Shown here in pieces: positions 13,670 through 26,455 of a stretch of 64,000 nucleotides of DNA (positions are counted from its first letter, which is position 1; the number at the start of each line of letters is the position of its first letter). Under the pieces are notes generated by a model. That model saw nothing but the letters and a program-made list of their open reading frames with translations. It had not been told where the DNA came from and did not search any database. The DNA lies in assembly GCF_000327385.1 (NCBI RefSeq), contig NW_008708227.1, positions 158,738 through 222,737 of the forward strand. The letters run 5' to 3'. The position numbers were made by a program, and so were the translations under genes. The DNA is from Lottia gigantea. Its lineage: Eukaryota > Mollusca > Gastropoda > Lottiidae.

Positions 13670-14330
13670 CACATTTACACAGATCTAAATATAGGCCCAT
13701 TTACACTTAACACATAACACATTGTACCTCTCACAAATGATGTGTCATTTTACACTTAACAAACAAAATATATTACTTAACAATGCACTTAACAACACAG
13801 AGCACATTAGCTAATTGTATAATCAACTTTTAAACTTAATACATAGCAGCCTACTTAGCTATAAACTTAACACATTGTTAAACTAAACACGTAGCACATT
13901 GTATCTCGCACACATTTTGTGTGATAGTACACTTAAAACACCGACAAAATGTATAACTCAACAACTTTTAAACTTAATACATAGCAAGTTACTATAAACC
14001 TCACATATTGTTTATTGGAAAATACACACATAGCACATCTCACACACATGATGTGTAAAATTACACTTAAAAATACAGACAATATATATTACTAATCAGA
14101 AAACGTAACACAGAGCACAGTAATTAATTATATAATCAACTTTTAACTTAATACATGGCAGATTACTTGGCTATAAACTTAACACATCGTTAATGTGAAA
14201 ATAAACACATAACACTTAAATTTATATTACTTAACACAAAAATCCGATAATTTAGCTTTAAACGTAACACATGGTTTCAGTGAATGCACAACACATAGCA
14301 CATTGTATCTCACAAACATGAAGTAACATA
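13670..14330. repeat. degenerate repeat with AACACATAGCACAT motif
   Basis: Repeated strings ACTTAACACATAACACATTG, CAACTTTTAAACTTAATACA and CTATAAACTTAACACAT recur at irregular spacings of about 135-175 bases (for example near 13826, 13962 and 14136). This suggests three to four diverged tandem copies of a unit of roughly 150 bases. Confidence 0.65.
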
Positions 14331-14746
14331 AAGCACACCATGACACCATGATCGACTGCTGGAAATTTAACATACAAATATCTAGGTTATCACTAATCAA
14401 TAAAAGTACCCAGTTGAAACAATTTCAAAACAAAAAATATTTAATTTATGTTTTATAATCATACGAGTTTAAAAAAACCTGAAATATGTAAATCATTTTA
14501 GACTTCTTCTACAAGCCAATTTGACAATTCTCGCTCTTACACATACATATAATAATATAATATTTAAATCTAACACAGCCATAAGAAAGATACATAAAAT
14601 GGCAATAAGTCGCAATATTACACTACAATTAAGAAAAAAATTATTGGCTACAATCAAATTGGCATTTTGAACTAAAAATGAATTAATGTTAATGAGAACT
14701 CACCCATCTACAAGTAACAGAATATATATAAAAAGACCCATTCGGA

Positions 14747-14752
14747 TTTATT
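14747..14752 (-). terminator. polyadenylation signal of the phosphatase-like gene
   Basis: AATAAA on the minus strand, about 33 bases beyond the TAA stop of the 14785-17779 gene, giving a very short 3' UTR. This supports the chosen C-terminus. Confidence 0.55.
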
Positions 14753-14784
14753 TGGGACTGTGTTGGTTTCCACCAACCAAAGCA

Positions 14785-17158
14785 TTACTTCTCACAAGCA
14801 AGACCATAATTATAAATCTTAAGATTCTGAAGAGTCTGAAGATTACAAAACGAACTGAACTCTTCAGAGCAAACTTTTACATAGGGAGTTAAGTCACGTC
14901 CATTCACCAAGATCCTGAATACTCTCTTCCGACCTCCCTTTTTCTTATGGACTTCTATTGAGATTCTAGACGCTGGTGATGGTACAGAATGGACTGGAAT
15001 GCCTAATGCTACTAACAGATTGGCGAATGTAAATTCTTTGATTGAATAATGAGTAAAATCATGCTTTGGTTCAAAAAGCGTTGGAATAATGGTTATAAAC
15101 AATGGATGACTGTATAAACGAGCTTTCGCTATAAAAGATGGCGACTTAGTTATGTTAAGAAGGGCATGGTCCGCCATTTTGAAAATATGTAAAGCTGCAT
15201 TTATTGTAGAGTCTATGCAATTTGATCCAGCGCAAATCTCTTCATCGATACAAATTCGGGACAGATCTTGTAAGTACTTACGGTACTTTTGGAAGTCGAC
15301 AGGAGACTCCACTTCACGACCTATATTTTGCTTCAGCGGTTCTTTCTCATTGAATGTTGTAGTGAAATCGCTATGCTGGGATAAGGTCTGACACTTACAA
15401 TTCAGACCTAAGGCTCTACTACATAAATTGTCATGTACTTTGTGAATGTTCACTGTCATGAACTGCTTCTCACAAAGGAGACCATGGAAGAATGCCATCG
15501 AACTTTGATATGACGCCACATCCTGTACAGAATTGGCAAAAGAAACAGATTCTCTGTATAAGGTTTTTAAAGTTTTCAGATCATGAATGTATGCTTTACG
15601 AATAAATTCACCTAATTTGATATTCTGGGCTATACCTAAGGGCGACAACTCTCGGTCCTTACAACCAGAAGTTGAGATGGGTTCGTAGACTTTGAATCCA
15701 CCTTTGTTAATCATGATATTCTTATGTATGGACAATACCTCCTTATAATTGCTAAGTTTCTGGTCTTTGTATCCTGCGATGAACTCTTGCCAGTCACAAC
15801 CAACTGTATCTGAAGATGAAGCTGTATGTCCTGGTGTAGAGAGGACGACCACAGATGATAATTTGAATCCATCTATAGGTACTCCTGTAATAAAACAACT
15901 TACGTTATGAAATATTTTATACAAAACTCGCCAGAAAGGAACAAAACTATTAGGATTTACCTTATTAAGAAGCATTTCGATTCTAATTTCAAAACATTGC
16001 CAAACTTTCGATCAGTTTGTACGCTTAAGGATAATAGCATATTGTTCTGTTCTTGCACTCGACAAATTGTTTTATTTAAAAACCAACAAAACATACCTTC
16101 GGTTCCTGAAAGGTTATTATTTGGTCGTTGACACCATGTTTGAATCCGGGGGTGTTGAAGAAGATCTCTCGTGGTATTGGTATCAGAGACAGATGCAAAC
16201 TTGACATAGGGAGCATCTGTTTCTTGTTCAAGGTCTATAACTACCTCGCTGTATCCAGACAAATGTCTCTGCGCAGGTCTAGAATATTTCAAGATGCGCT
16301 TCTTCTGGAAGTCTTCGTCCGTTTTCGATCGGACTGGTTCAAAATTAGGTAAGCCTACTGTAGCATCTGAAAGATTAACGTTATTAATGAGATTTTGACT
16401 TTTAAAGTTGTATCTGCTTATAAAAGGGATTCTTACGAGGCTCATTAGCTTTATTGTGTGAGATGGAGACCCTTGTGTCCTTTAGCACCATTACAATGCA
16501 AAATTGCATTCTTAAATTCCAAAAAGTTAATCATGGATTCGAGTATGGCGTGGCAATTGCAAATATTATCTAAACCAAGCTATACACGTCACCGATAAAA
16601 AGAGATATGCAATTCAAACCAGAGTGCAGATGGTGCTACAGCTTGAATTACCCCGCAAATGAGTGGAAATGACGGGCATGTGACCTAACCCTGGTGTATG
16701 TATTACAAACTAAATAAATAACATATTGCACCAGAAAATGTAGGTTATTCAGTTTACGTGTTATATAAATCGCCGAGGTCAATTGCTGGAATTGCCACGC
16801 ACAAACACTAACATATATTCTAATTGCACTGCAGGTGGAAATGTCAAAACCTGATCATATGCCCACGTCACATTTACTTGAAAACCAAGCAGAGCAGATG
16901 TTCATATTAGAGCACAGTGTGGAAATATTCCATAATTATACATTAACTTCTGTACTATGAATATACAAATAATTTTGTTTCCCAACGCCTTAACTGTGAC
17001 ACAGGTATGAGGAAATTAAATTTTGATATTTTAGATTTCTAAATTTTCAATAACACATATAGGCATCGCTTGCTTTATATACTGCTCAAATGCTATTAGT
17101 TCTGACGGNNNNNNNNNNNNNNNNNNNNNNNNNNNNNNNNNNNNNNNNNNNNNNNNNN

Positions 17159-17189
<31 letters not shown>

Positions 17190-17779
17190 ACCACTATGAA
17201 TAATACTAAATAATCTAAATGAATAGGAAGCGTTTTCGTTTGGTGGCTCCAATCAATCAAAGGTACAGGTTCAGAGATGAATATCACAATCTAGTGAATT
17301 TCTATGAAATGCGAATCAAAATTCAATAGTAAAGAACAATTCGCACCTTCCTTACTAATATTCGTATTATTATATTATTATATTTCGAGCATCGTTAATT
17401 TCAATTAATTTCCATGATATCTATTAGTAGATTTTAAATGAACTTGCTACGAGTTAAAGTAGACCCTTTCTACATGATTATAGTGCGCAAAAAGGATCGG
17501 CAGAATTAAACCAATCGGAAACCAGAATAAGTTTAAAAAGAATACAATTCCATTATCAATCTAATTTATCAATAAATACAGATATTTCAGCAACTTATGA
17601 AAATTGTAAATTGTACCTAAAATACAATAATATAACGATATAGCACAGTACAATGACTGCTCCCTTTCTATACAGTGTTCTATTAGTTATAGTGTATATA
17701 ATATATACTTACAGAATAGACCGGCTATAAACATTAAGAGAATTAACATTAAACATCGTCTGTTGATACCTCCAATCAT
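14785..17779 (-). CDS. PXYLP1-like histidine acid phosphatase, probably catalytically dead
   Basis: Three exons in phase: 17779-17713, 16366-16097, 15884-14785; 478 aa, close to the 480 aa of human PXYLP1 (2-phosphoxylose phosphatase, a Golgi enzyme of glycosaminoglycan linker synthesis). Exon 1 encodes a signal anchor (CLMLILLMFIAGLF) after a short basic N-terminus, so a type II Golgi membrane protein is expected. Family-like blocks include GFKLSSVVVL, ELSPLGIAQNIKLGEFIRKA, the Cys pair in LCSRALGLNCKC, KHDFTHYS and RILVNGRDLTPYVKVC. The RHGDR motif of the family aligns with TPGHT at residues 129-133, so the catalytic His and its Arg are absent. The later phosphate-binding Arg (SRTLQS in human) aligns with VASYQS. 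The HD motif near the C-terminus is kept. The long open frame and clean splice sites argue against a pseudogene. I infer a pseudo-phosphatase, perhaps a regulator or glycan-binding paralogue. Confidence 0.85.
17109..17158. other. assembly gap of 50 N
   Basis: Fifty undetermined bases in intron 1 of the phosphatase-like gene, immediately followed by a run of about 29 C (17161-17189). The homopolymer probably stopped sequencing or polishing. Glycine- or proline-run reading frames around it are artefacts. Confidence 0.95.
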
Positions 17780-18815
17780 GATTATACCACGTTGATATCA
17801 CAAATAACATTGTCAAAGTTAGAAAATACAGTTCATAACCACCACAATTCGTGATTTACAGACCGACTTCCTTTCATTTCGTTGATAATCCACTTAAAAC
17901 ATACAAACACGTGTGTATTTTACTTTGTTACAGACGACATCTATTTTCGCGGTTTTTAGATGTCGTCTGCTACAAAATAATGTGAAAAAAGTTAGATATC
18001 TGCTTAATTTCTCAGCATATCTTCGAAAATTCCAATTACCCCCGGCTCAATGATGCCATGCCATTCAACGACCTTGCTCTTAATGTAGCCAATTCTTTCG
18101 CACCGACGTTCAGTCACGTACTGCAAGGGAGAAATCATTTGGTACGAAGTAACAACCAATGGGTATGAGTAAAAAACAGATGTTATATTTTCATTAGATA
18201 TTTAGTGGCATAATATAGGACGTTGTTGCATTCAAAATTTCGTTAGTTTGCAATTTTGCATTATAATAGCTAGTACATATTTTTGTTATTCAACTCCTTA
18301 TTCATATCGACAGCTGTAGTTTTCACAAGCTATGAGCCAAAATATGATTCAAAAAACAAAAACCTGAATCTAAATGATAAGATAAAATAAATGCATAAAT
18401 GATTACGGCTTTTGGTATTTTTAGAGAATTACAAATCCCCTCGCTGAAGAGATAAAAGGAATGACTGAATGAATGAATAAATGGGAAAATGAATAATTTA
18501 AACATTAATTGTAAGAAAAATAGAAATGGAATGTTGAATTTATCAACAAATAATAGTAGGAATAACAGACGATAATTACCATCCGTGGTCGACCCCTAAA
18601 AGTTGCCAAAAGGTTTGATTAAAAGTCAGTCGCTTTTTAAACCTATTCCGGAGTTAAATGGAGTTAAAGAAGATTAAGGGTTTTCCTCTTAGCCGATATT
18701 TATTTCATATATACATCGGATAATTCTTAACCGAGTCGTTTCAAATACCTTAATCTACCTCCACACTATAAAAAGTTTTTCTTTTTTTAAATTTATGCTG
18801 TGTAATACTCTTTAC

Positions 18816-19034
18816 TCTAGTGTATTCAAACCGGTTTTTCTCTTCACTTAACTCGGCTACGGTATAGGCCTTAGAGAATAGATTTCCATCAAATTTATGT
18901 AACAAAAAGACTGCGCCACTAACATTAGGAATTGTTTCAAATCGCTTATTGCATAGCAATGCAGTTATTATCATTGCAAGTGTGGTAATTAATGAGCTCA
19001 AGATCTTCCACTTTGATTGAAGAAGTGTTATCAT
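18816..19034 (-). CDS. possible first exon with signal anchor
   Basis: Minus strand, ATG at 19034, 73 codons up to a potential donor (AGA then GTAAAG). The peptide starts MITLLQSKWKILSSLITTLA and has a hydrophobic segment at about residues 11-28 (ILSSLITTLAMIITALLC), followed by a soluble part (SGAVFLLHKFDGNLFSKAYT). This fits the first exon of a type II membrane or secreted protein. Downstream exons were not found, and the donor phase (0) does not match the next exon of the neighbouring phosphatase-like gene (phase 1), so it is not an alternative first exon of that gene. Confidence 0.4.
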
Positions 19035-19179
19035 ATACAAGTCTAATTATTATTTTCATTTGGATGTAAAAAAAACCATTGATTAACTAAACCGCACATA
19101 TTATGGTTGTATAATAATATGTTTCACAAAATAATAGCAATTTAAAGGTATTCTACACATTAAGATAACTACATTATTT

Positions 19180-19745
19180 AATGTCCATAATCTTTGTTCA
19201 TCGGTGAACCTATCTGGTGACAATGTATATGACACAATAACTCTGTAATGGAAAAAATTCATAAAACTAAATAAAATTTATTTAGATTTATGAATTTTTT
19301 CGAAATTTACTTTACAAGAAAAAGGCAAAATCTCACACTAGAAAAGTCTTATCTACAATATAGGCCCTCTGTTGTCAATGAATAGATGAACATATAACAT
19401 TTTATATTTGTTATATTTATAAATGTATTAAAGGTACAGAGTTCAAATTGACTGTACACATGCACACAATAGCTAACTCTATATTGAAAAAACGGTTTTT
19501 AGACATAACTAGGACTTATGACCTTATAGTTCATCCAATTATTCATTAAACTAAGTAATTTTGAAGCATGTTTCAATGATTATTTAATACAATGGATATA
19601 TCGTTTTGTATAAAGCTTTTATTCTTTAGTCATTGCACCTTGCAAGTCTAATTGATGAATACACAGTCTTATTGACCAAATTTGAGACTTTAAATTCGTA
19701 TTTCCATTCTAAGAGGTAGTATTCCTTTTATTGTGGATATTGGAT
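19180..19745 (+). repeat. dispersed repeat family A, copy 1
   Basis: Shares with 43033-43248 and 61241-61505 the ordered strings CTTTGTTCATC, GGTGACA or GGTGTCA, TTTAGTCATTGCACCT, AAGTCTAATTGATGAATA, TTGAGACTTTAAAT and CCATTCTAAGAGGTAGT. All three copies have the same orientation. This copy carries about 300 extra bases in the middle. Family unknown; no coding capacity. Confidence 0.65.
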
Positions 19746-20849
19746 AGTAAAATTAATTGAATTTCAAAAACAGGAGATCGCAATTATTCTTTCGGAAAGA
19801 TAAAAATCTACGAAAGCATGAACTAATAGTTTGTCCACTCTGCAACATTTTACACGTCTGTAATCCCATAATTGCATAATGATAACCCTTATTCTCACAG
19901 AGATATCATTTCCGTTTAAAAACACAAGCTGATAATTATTAGGCTGGGTGAATTGATAAGAGGAAACAAACCTTAAAACACGTTTAAATCAAATAATTAA
20001 AATATAGGGAAATAAATTTTACATTTTATTGTGATAATTTTCTATCACGTTTAATATCTGTTAATAAATTAGCATGAAAAGTTTATATTTCTTATCTAGG
20101 TCTTGTGACACCATATCCTATCCATTCCAGAATAGCCTAGATAAGCGCTTGATTGAACTACGAATTAAGCCACCACATCAACTGCCAATTGAAAGGAAAA
20201 CTGGTACAGTAATCCAGTGAAGGGACAATATATAGATTTGAAGAGTACGATACATACACAGGAATAGGAATTGAATACAATAAAAATGGAATAAAGTACA
20301 AACTATATCGATATTGATGCAATTCTGGATCATTTGATGTCATTCGAAGCCTTCTTAAAACAGTCGGCCCCGTATGTTTAAATTATTCATATAAGTTGAC
20401 AATGTTTTGTTCTTGAATATTGAAACTGTCTCGACTCTAAACTCGAGATATCATAATATCCTGATTAGTTATCTGTCAAATTATAAATAAGATGAATTCA
20501 ATTTCTTTACTGTTAATTATTCTTTTATTATTTAATTTTTTGGTATAATAATGGTTCAATTGAATGTTATGCACCAGCATGTTTTTCATATGAGCATGTT
20601 TCTCTTAGGAGCAAACTCCTGATTCCCAACATTCTTAAAGAATGTCAAGCTGGTGTCGATAAAATATAGTGGTCTACTTTCAGTTTGGCTTGCTCAAGGT
20701 TTTCATGGTCATGATATATTTAATTTTGTCCAGAAACTACGTATTGGCCAGGCTATCATGTGACATATTGGATAGATTTCTTGAAAAGTTATAGAAGGTT
20801 GAATTTCGTGAATTAACGTGTAAACAGGCGGCAAATGAATTATCTTAGA

Positions 20850-20935
20850 TATTAGACCATAATTTTAACAGTTCAGGGGAGGGAACTCATACAAATATTT
20901 CAATAAAATTTTAACAGTTCAAGGGAGAGAACTGA
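20850..20935. repeat. short direct duplication
   Basis: ATTTTAACAGTTCAGGGGAG and ATTTTAACAGTTCAAGGGAG, each followed by GAACTCAT or GAACTGAT, lie about 55 bases apart: a small, slightly diverged tandem duplication. Confidence 0.6.
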
Positions 20936-21124
20936 TCACAGTAATTTTTTAATAGGATTAGAAAAAATCTTACAAACATCAATGAGGAAGCATTTGGTAA
21001 TGAAAATTTTCACCAAAATGATCAGGGATAAGAATACCCTGCATTGAACCACACCTGTCATTACCACACAATACTACTAATATATAGGGAGACAAAAATG
21101 AGAAAAACCCTAGTGATATGTAAA

Positions 21125-22015
21125 ATTATAGGAACTTCCAGGATTTATTGGTCGAACCCAATCGTACCCATATTGTAGCTTGGCCGTGTGCTTGTGAATA
21201 TAAACCTACTCAGCAAATTTAAAAAAAAATGATGAAACTGCGACTCTATTTAGTTCACAAGCTACTTCCACGTATTTCGGTATATCAAGGGCTGTAAGTA
21301 GAAAAATATTTGCCGAAACGTATCGAAATTGTAACTTGGTCGTTATCTTGTGGATATAAATAGACTTTCTCGCTAATTAGTTGCAATCTGACGAAACTGT
21401 AACTGTTATCGAATTCACTTGCCACTTCAACGTATTTTCGGTATATCAAGGGCTGTAACTCGGGAAATATTTTCTGAATTATACCTAAATTCGAATTTGT
21501 ACAAAATTAGTCCGTGATATTGTGGATAAGAAATAACTTTTATAAAATTTTAAAGTTGCCTTTATTGCTTCCATAGGCCAGCACTTGCAACGACTGGTCA
21601 GTAATTTTTAGGGCTAAAACTCAAGTATTTGTGGAAAAGCGCTTGAATTCAAAATCTTCCACTAACTTGTGGATATTGAGATATACATTAAATATAATGT
21701 AAATCTGGCACCAACTTCAGCCTCTTTCGCGTTCACAAGCAAGCATCCAATAGCGCATTTTCAGTATATAAAGGGCTGTAACACAAGATTTTATAAAATT
21801 CGGACAATATTGTGACTTTTATCGCGTTCACAAGCCACTTTTACTATATGTTAGGGGAAATATAAGTCCCAAGTTATTGTGGATATAATCCTGCTTACAA
21901 AATGTTATATAATTTGTGGCCTCCATCGTGTTCACAATCCAATTGTGGGCGAACGGCAATATACAGAACAACTCTCTAATTTCCCCGATAAAAACATCAC
22001 TTTTGGTCAATATAT
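21125..22015. repeat. degenerate satellite, unit about 150-190 bp
   Basis: At least four to five diverged copies share the ordered strings TTCACAAGC, CACTTC, ACGTATTTTCGGTATATCAA, GGGCTGTAA, AAATATTT and TTGTGGATATAAATA. Best copies are near 21250-21350 and 21415-21545; later ones are eroded. The short minus-strand frame at 21828-22010 lies in it and is not a gene. Confidence 0.75.
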
Positions 22016-23017
22016 TTATAAATAGGCCACCAAAAACATGAATTGAACATTTTTATTGCATATATAATAATCGATTTAATAAAAAATTAGGACAATAAGA
22101 TATAAGTATTGAAATTTATTGATAAACAATATGGTAATAATAAGAAGGCGATAACAACACCATGTGACAACAAAAGCTTAGTCAACCGTCAATTCAAAAT
22201 AAAATGGTAGCCATATGAATAAATTACGGTAAGTGAACGCATTCTATTCTGTGCCAGACGTATTGTATATCAAATTTTTCTTGCAGATGTTGTATATGGA
22301 TGTTCTACTTAAACAAAAATTGAACATTGAACCCTTTTCCTTTGACAAAGTTTCATTATCTCAAAACAAATATATATATATATATATCTTTGTTCACAGT
22401 CGTTCATGAGTCAAGTAACTGTTTTCTTTTTTGTACGTTTCTTATTTGTCATGTTTGTTAAGCAGCTATGATGGATGTGGCGCCAGGCAGGGTATGTGTA
22501 CTCTTCTCATTATGAAATACTTACTCACTTATGATTGATATCACTTCTTCTTGTGAAAAGTTCATAAGCTGCTACTGATGTTTCGCAAAAATGTTATTTT
22601 GTATCTCGGGTTTCGTTTTGCGATTCGAATCGTTAGTACTTGGTTTGTTTATTGTTTATGGGAAATGATGGGATGCATTACTTTTGAAACAGAATTGTAT
22701 CATTTGGCCATATTTAGAATTATGATAATCTACATTTACATTAAATCACATTGAAGATAATTTTAATTATGAATTATTGTATTAACATATTATGCTGGTG
22801 ACTGAGTATAAATATGTTACCATATTAGATCATTCTCTGATAATATGTTTCCACTTACATCAACATATGTCTACGATCACATTATAATATCTGATACAAT
22901 TGTATATTTATTCGTTTGCTGCTTTTTATTCATTTATATGTATTGTTCATTGATAACAAATGGGGATTTTCCGCACCTACCAGGTGTTTGTTTTTAACTT
23001 ATTTATCTAAATCGGAT
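22016..23017. other. no gene seen
   Basis: AT-rich intergenic DNA. A start codon followed by eight codons and a GTATGT (about 22470-22496, MMDVAPGR) was noted but has no partner exon. Confidence 0.4.
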
Positions 23018-24600
23018 CTGCTCAAAAATTTTACGAAAGTCATGCTTAACATTTATTTTCAAACATACAAAGTTTAAGCTATTGTTAATTTACTTTAGTT
23101 GGTGACTGAAGATAAACTTTACTGAATGTATACACGAATTGGAGAATTATTGAAATAAATTAAGCCGTTTAATAGATTTTCACCAACAAGCAGATAGAAT
23201 TGTTAAAGATTTGAATTGGAGAAGTATTGAAATAAATTACGCCGTTTAATTGACTTTTACCAACACACAGTTATTCAAAGAACTGTTAAATATTGCTCTA
23301 ATTCATTGGAAAGTTTATTGTGATACAAAATAAAGTATGGATAGGTATTGATTTAAAGGACAGGTGTAGTGATCATGATACACCAACACTGCGATAAAAC
23401 TATTCATACTCCACTTTTTATAACGACGATGGTATGCATATTTCAGTCATTTCAGTTATTTCAGTTAAGGAAACTAATGAGCATTTAAATCCGTCTACTG
23501 TCAGCCTAATTGTGAAAAATATATCAATGGCAATAACTAACCTCAGATCCGATGTTACGACACAGAATTGAGTGACTGGCAATCATTTCGCTCAAATACG
23601 ATCAAAATCTTACAGATGTGTGCCCCCTTAGCTTGAACACCAAAGTTGTCTAAAAGGTTAACGTAAACCATTTACATTCCCGCGTTTGGTTGGTGTTGGA
23701 AGTAAAATTCGCAGAGAAATATTTCGACTGCTTTTTTTTTTATACAACTAGTTTTCACTTGTAATTTACATCGTTTTAAAAATGAATATTTTAATATTTT
23801 ACATTGTTTTTTTCTAAGACAATCCCAAATACTTTGTATACAGCAATGGCCGTGTTTGCTGCTATGTGATTCTCCGTTCTGAATTGCCCCCGGAATTCGA
23901 AAAGGGTGTTAAAGGATATGCCCGGCAAGGGTAACCGGCGTCTCCCAGTATATAGCCACCAGCTTGCCGTTCTTCAAATTTTTATGCAAATGGCACTGTT
24001 GTCAAATACTCGATATCACGAATTGTCAGATTGTGGTTACGTTACATAAATCGAATGCCATCCTTTGTGGTTTCTGAATAGGACATTGAATTGGGATGTG
24101 GGTACAATCTATGGTTCCTTTTACTCCTGGAGAATTAGACAAATAGTAGAATCCACACTGAATTACGTCATTTCATTCTAAGTTAGAAATGTTATAGCTC
24201 CGGACCTGTGGCTGGATATTGCAGATGATATATTTTTGACAGTATTGCTGACCCATTACACCCCCCTACATTAAATTTGAATGACCGAGGTGCATACCAG
24301 CGTAGAGTTATCAAAAGTTATCAAAAGGTGGAATATGAATAAGTTGATTGCCGCTTTGGTGATTATTAAACACTATGTCCATAATTTCCAAAACACATGC
24401 CTTTGAACATCTATACCTATCCATGAATTTGGTATCATCTAAATCTCGAAATGAATCAAAGCAATCTTCAGCAATTCAGTCAGTAACTCCATGGTAGTGA
24501 AAGTTTAGCTTAAGTCACCAACTGAGGTAACTTTACCGCAGGTTTCATTTTATATGTTTGAAAGTAAATATCAAGCATGACTTTCGTAAAGTTTCAGCGG
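23018..24600 (-). mobile_element. PIF/Harbinger DNA transposon, inactive, with terminal inverted repeats
   Basis: Inverted arms of about 100 bases lie at 23018-23118 and 24502-24600. The left arm contains TTACGAAAGTCATGCTTAAC, TATTTTCAAACATA and GTTGGTGACTGAAGATAAAC. The reverse complement of the right arm contains TTACGAAAGTCATGCTTGAT, TACTTTCAAACATA and GTTGGTGACTTAAGCTAAAC. Between them, on the minus strand, are remnants of a HARBI1-type transposase. The arms are roughly 75-85 percent alike by eye, which fits an old insertion. Exact outer ends and the 3-bp target duplication were not resolved. Confidence 0.8.
23860..24500 (-). pseudogene. HARBI1-like transposase remnant
   Basis: Reading on the minus strand, diverged blocks occur in the order expected for a Harbinger DDE transposase: an N-terminal FRDLDDTKFMDRYRCSKAC (compare FRDLDD.EFI.RYRL), a first catalytic-Asp block GVKGTIDCTHIPIQ (compare GVIGAIDCTHI.I), and a second catalytic-Asp block GYILGDAGYPCRAYPLTPF (compare LGDSGYP...LTPF). 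Frames shift and stops occur between blocks, and parts of the usual length of about 350 aa are missing, so no functional transposase is encoded. Confidence 0.8.
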
Positions 24601-25339
24601 TGCATACTTAAAGTTCAAACTTTAGTCAAAGTTTCAGTTAAATTTCATTTCCCTCGTTCGACATGGGAATTAAAGAGAAACTTATTTGTTATCGTTGCAG
24701 CTAAGAGTTTCCATACTTTTTATTGTTGATATTGACTACCGTGTCAATACGCCTGTGTTGAATATGTTTACGTGTCACTTCAGGCAATACTCCCAAGCTG
24801 TAGAGTAGCTCTTTATTTTTGCTAAAGTATTTTTCTGTATTTATGCAATTTTGTTTTTTATTTGTATGATAAAATATGGTCGACAGTGGGTCACTCTAAT
24901 GCCAATAATGTGTTTTGATATGTTTTGTATTGGTTGGGTTGATTGTTTTGTGGGAAGCGCTTTTATGCAGAAGAAGTACGAGCGCTGCATATGACCCAAA
25001 GAGTTGATTGTCTAAAGAGTGAAGTTGCATGAATAGTTTAAAAAAAATAAAAAAATAAAAAAAAAATAAAATAAAAAAATATCCATCAATATTGATTTCT
25101 GTCAGTGCCTGCGATAACTTTCTGATTTACTTGTGTTTTACAACATGATATAAATCATTGAACAGGTGCAATGTTTCTTACATTCACAGGTATCCGATAT
25201 ATCAATAAATATCTAACTTATTATGTGTACTGTCAAAGAATTATCCTGGGCATTGAATTCTATCTTAAAGGAATTGTAAAGAGTTTTTTTTTTAATAAAA
25301 ATGTGTATCGGGGACACAATAGTATCAATTTGTACATTT

Positions 25340-25507
25340 CCAATTTTCAATCAGACGTCTCTGGTTCCTGCAATGTCACTAAATCTAAGCGTTTATGACG
25401 TCATTAATCGCAAAATATGCTTTATCACATAAGGTCTACGTGGTAAGTCACGTCATGAAACACTTAGTTTAAACTACAGGAAACACAGACGTCTGATTGA
25501 AAATTGG
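25340..25507. mobile_element. 168-bp hairpin MITE
   Basis: Near-complete palindrome. The left end CCAATTTTCAATCAGACGTC matches the reverse complement of the right end GACGTCTGATTGAAAATTGG. Pairing continues inward (CTAAATCTAAGCGTTTATGA against TCATGAAACACTTAGTTT), leaving a loop of about 45 bases. No coding capacity; foldback MITE is the best explanation. Confidence 0.75.
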
Positions 25508-26455
25508 AATGGCGCAAATAGATGCTATCAGTGTCTGCGATACACATACAAAGTTAAGAGAACCGTCTTAATCTCCCTTTAAAACTTAAAGCACTAACTT
25601 TTACATTATTTAAAACGATATCATATCAATCTGCTATGAGTAGGAATGATACTATATAATGTGAAAGTATAAAAAGCAGTGAATTTCTATATATTCAACA
25701 TTTTAGTGTATCAGGTAAAGTTAAATATAAATACATCGGCCATTACGTATTCTACAAAAGTTCAATTTCGCATTTCCAAATTACAAATCAGTTTACTTCT
25801 AGTAAACATGTTGATCATTTCAAATTACATGAACTATTAAAACGAATAATTAAAATTATGATTTAACTCTTTGTTTTCATTTAAGCATGGTTCCTACTGT
25901 TCTGATGTTGTCAGAACAATCAAACTGACTATTCGTAGCTGGTTATGTACCTTTGTTCCGGTTATAACAGTTTTTATCTTATGAAACTACGTCTGGTTCT
26001 TATAACATACATGAACGTAGTTTACAACCATTTTAAATCACCTCTTCGACTAAATAAGTTTGATAAAGGTTATGATATTTCAAATCACATTTAAAGGTTT
26101 AGAAATAGCTTTTAAAGCCAATTAATTAAAGGTAAATGTTTTAAACACTTGCCAACTTGAATACACGTTCGAGTTAAGTGAACAGATAACAAGGTTGCTC
26201 AACGCTTTTACATGCCAGACCACCTCAATAAAAGCACGGATATTATACTGGCGATAGAGAACTTCTCACCCCCAAAATGAAATGTTATTAAAAGTACTCA
26301 AAATATATAAAGATAGTGAACGATGAGGTATAAACCGAAATATCTATTAAACGGCTAACATAGTATGTTTTGAAAGTAAGAAAAAAAATTAGGATAAAGA
26401 AAAATCTATGGTCTTGTGAAATGGTATAATCTGTATTTTTCAGACCAATAATGTA
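25508..26455. other. no gene seen
   Basis: AT-rich intergenic sequence before the 29-bp array. No exon, RNA gene or element with definable ends recognised. Confidence 0.4.

Noticed and set aside
15152-16352. Plus-strand frames opposite the phosphatase-like gene
   Set aside because: Shadows of coding exons on the minus strand.
17031-17287. Glycine-run protein frames
   Set aside because: They are translations of a C homopolymer and an N gap.
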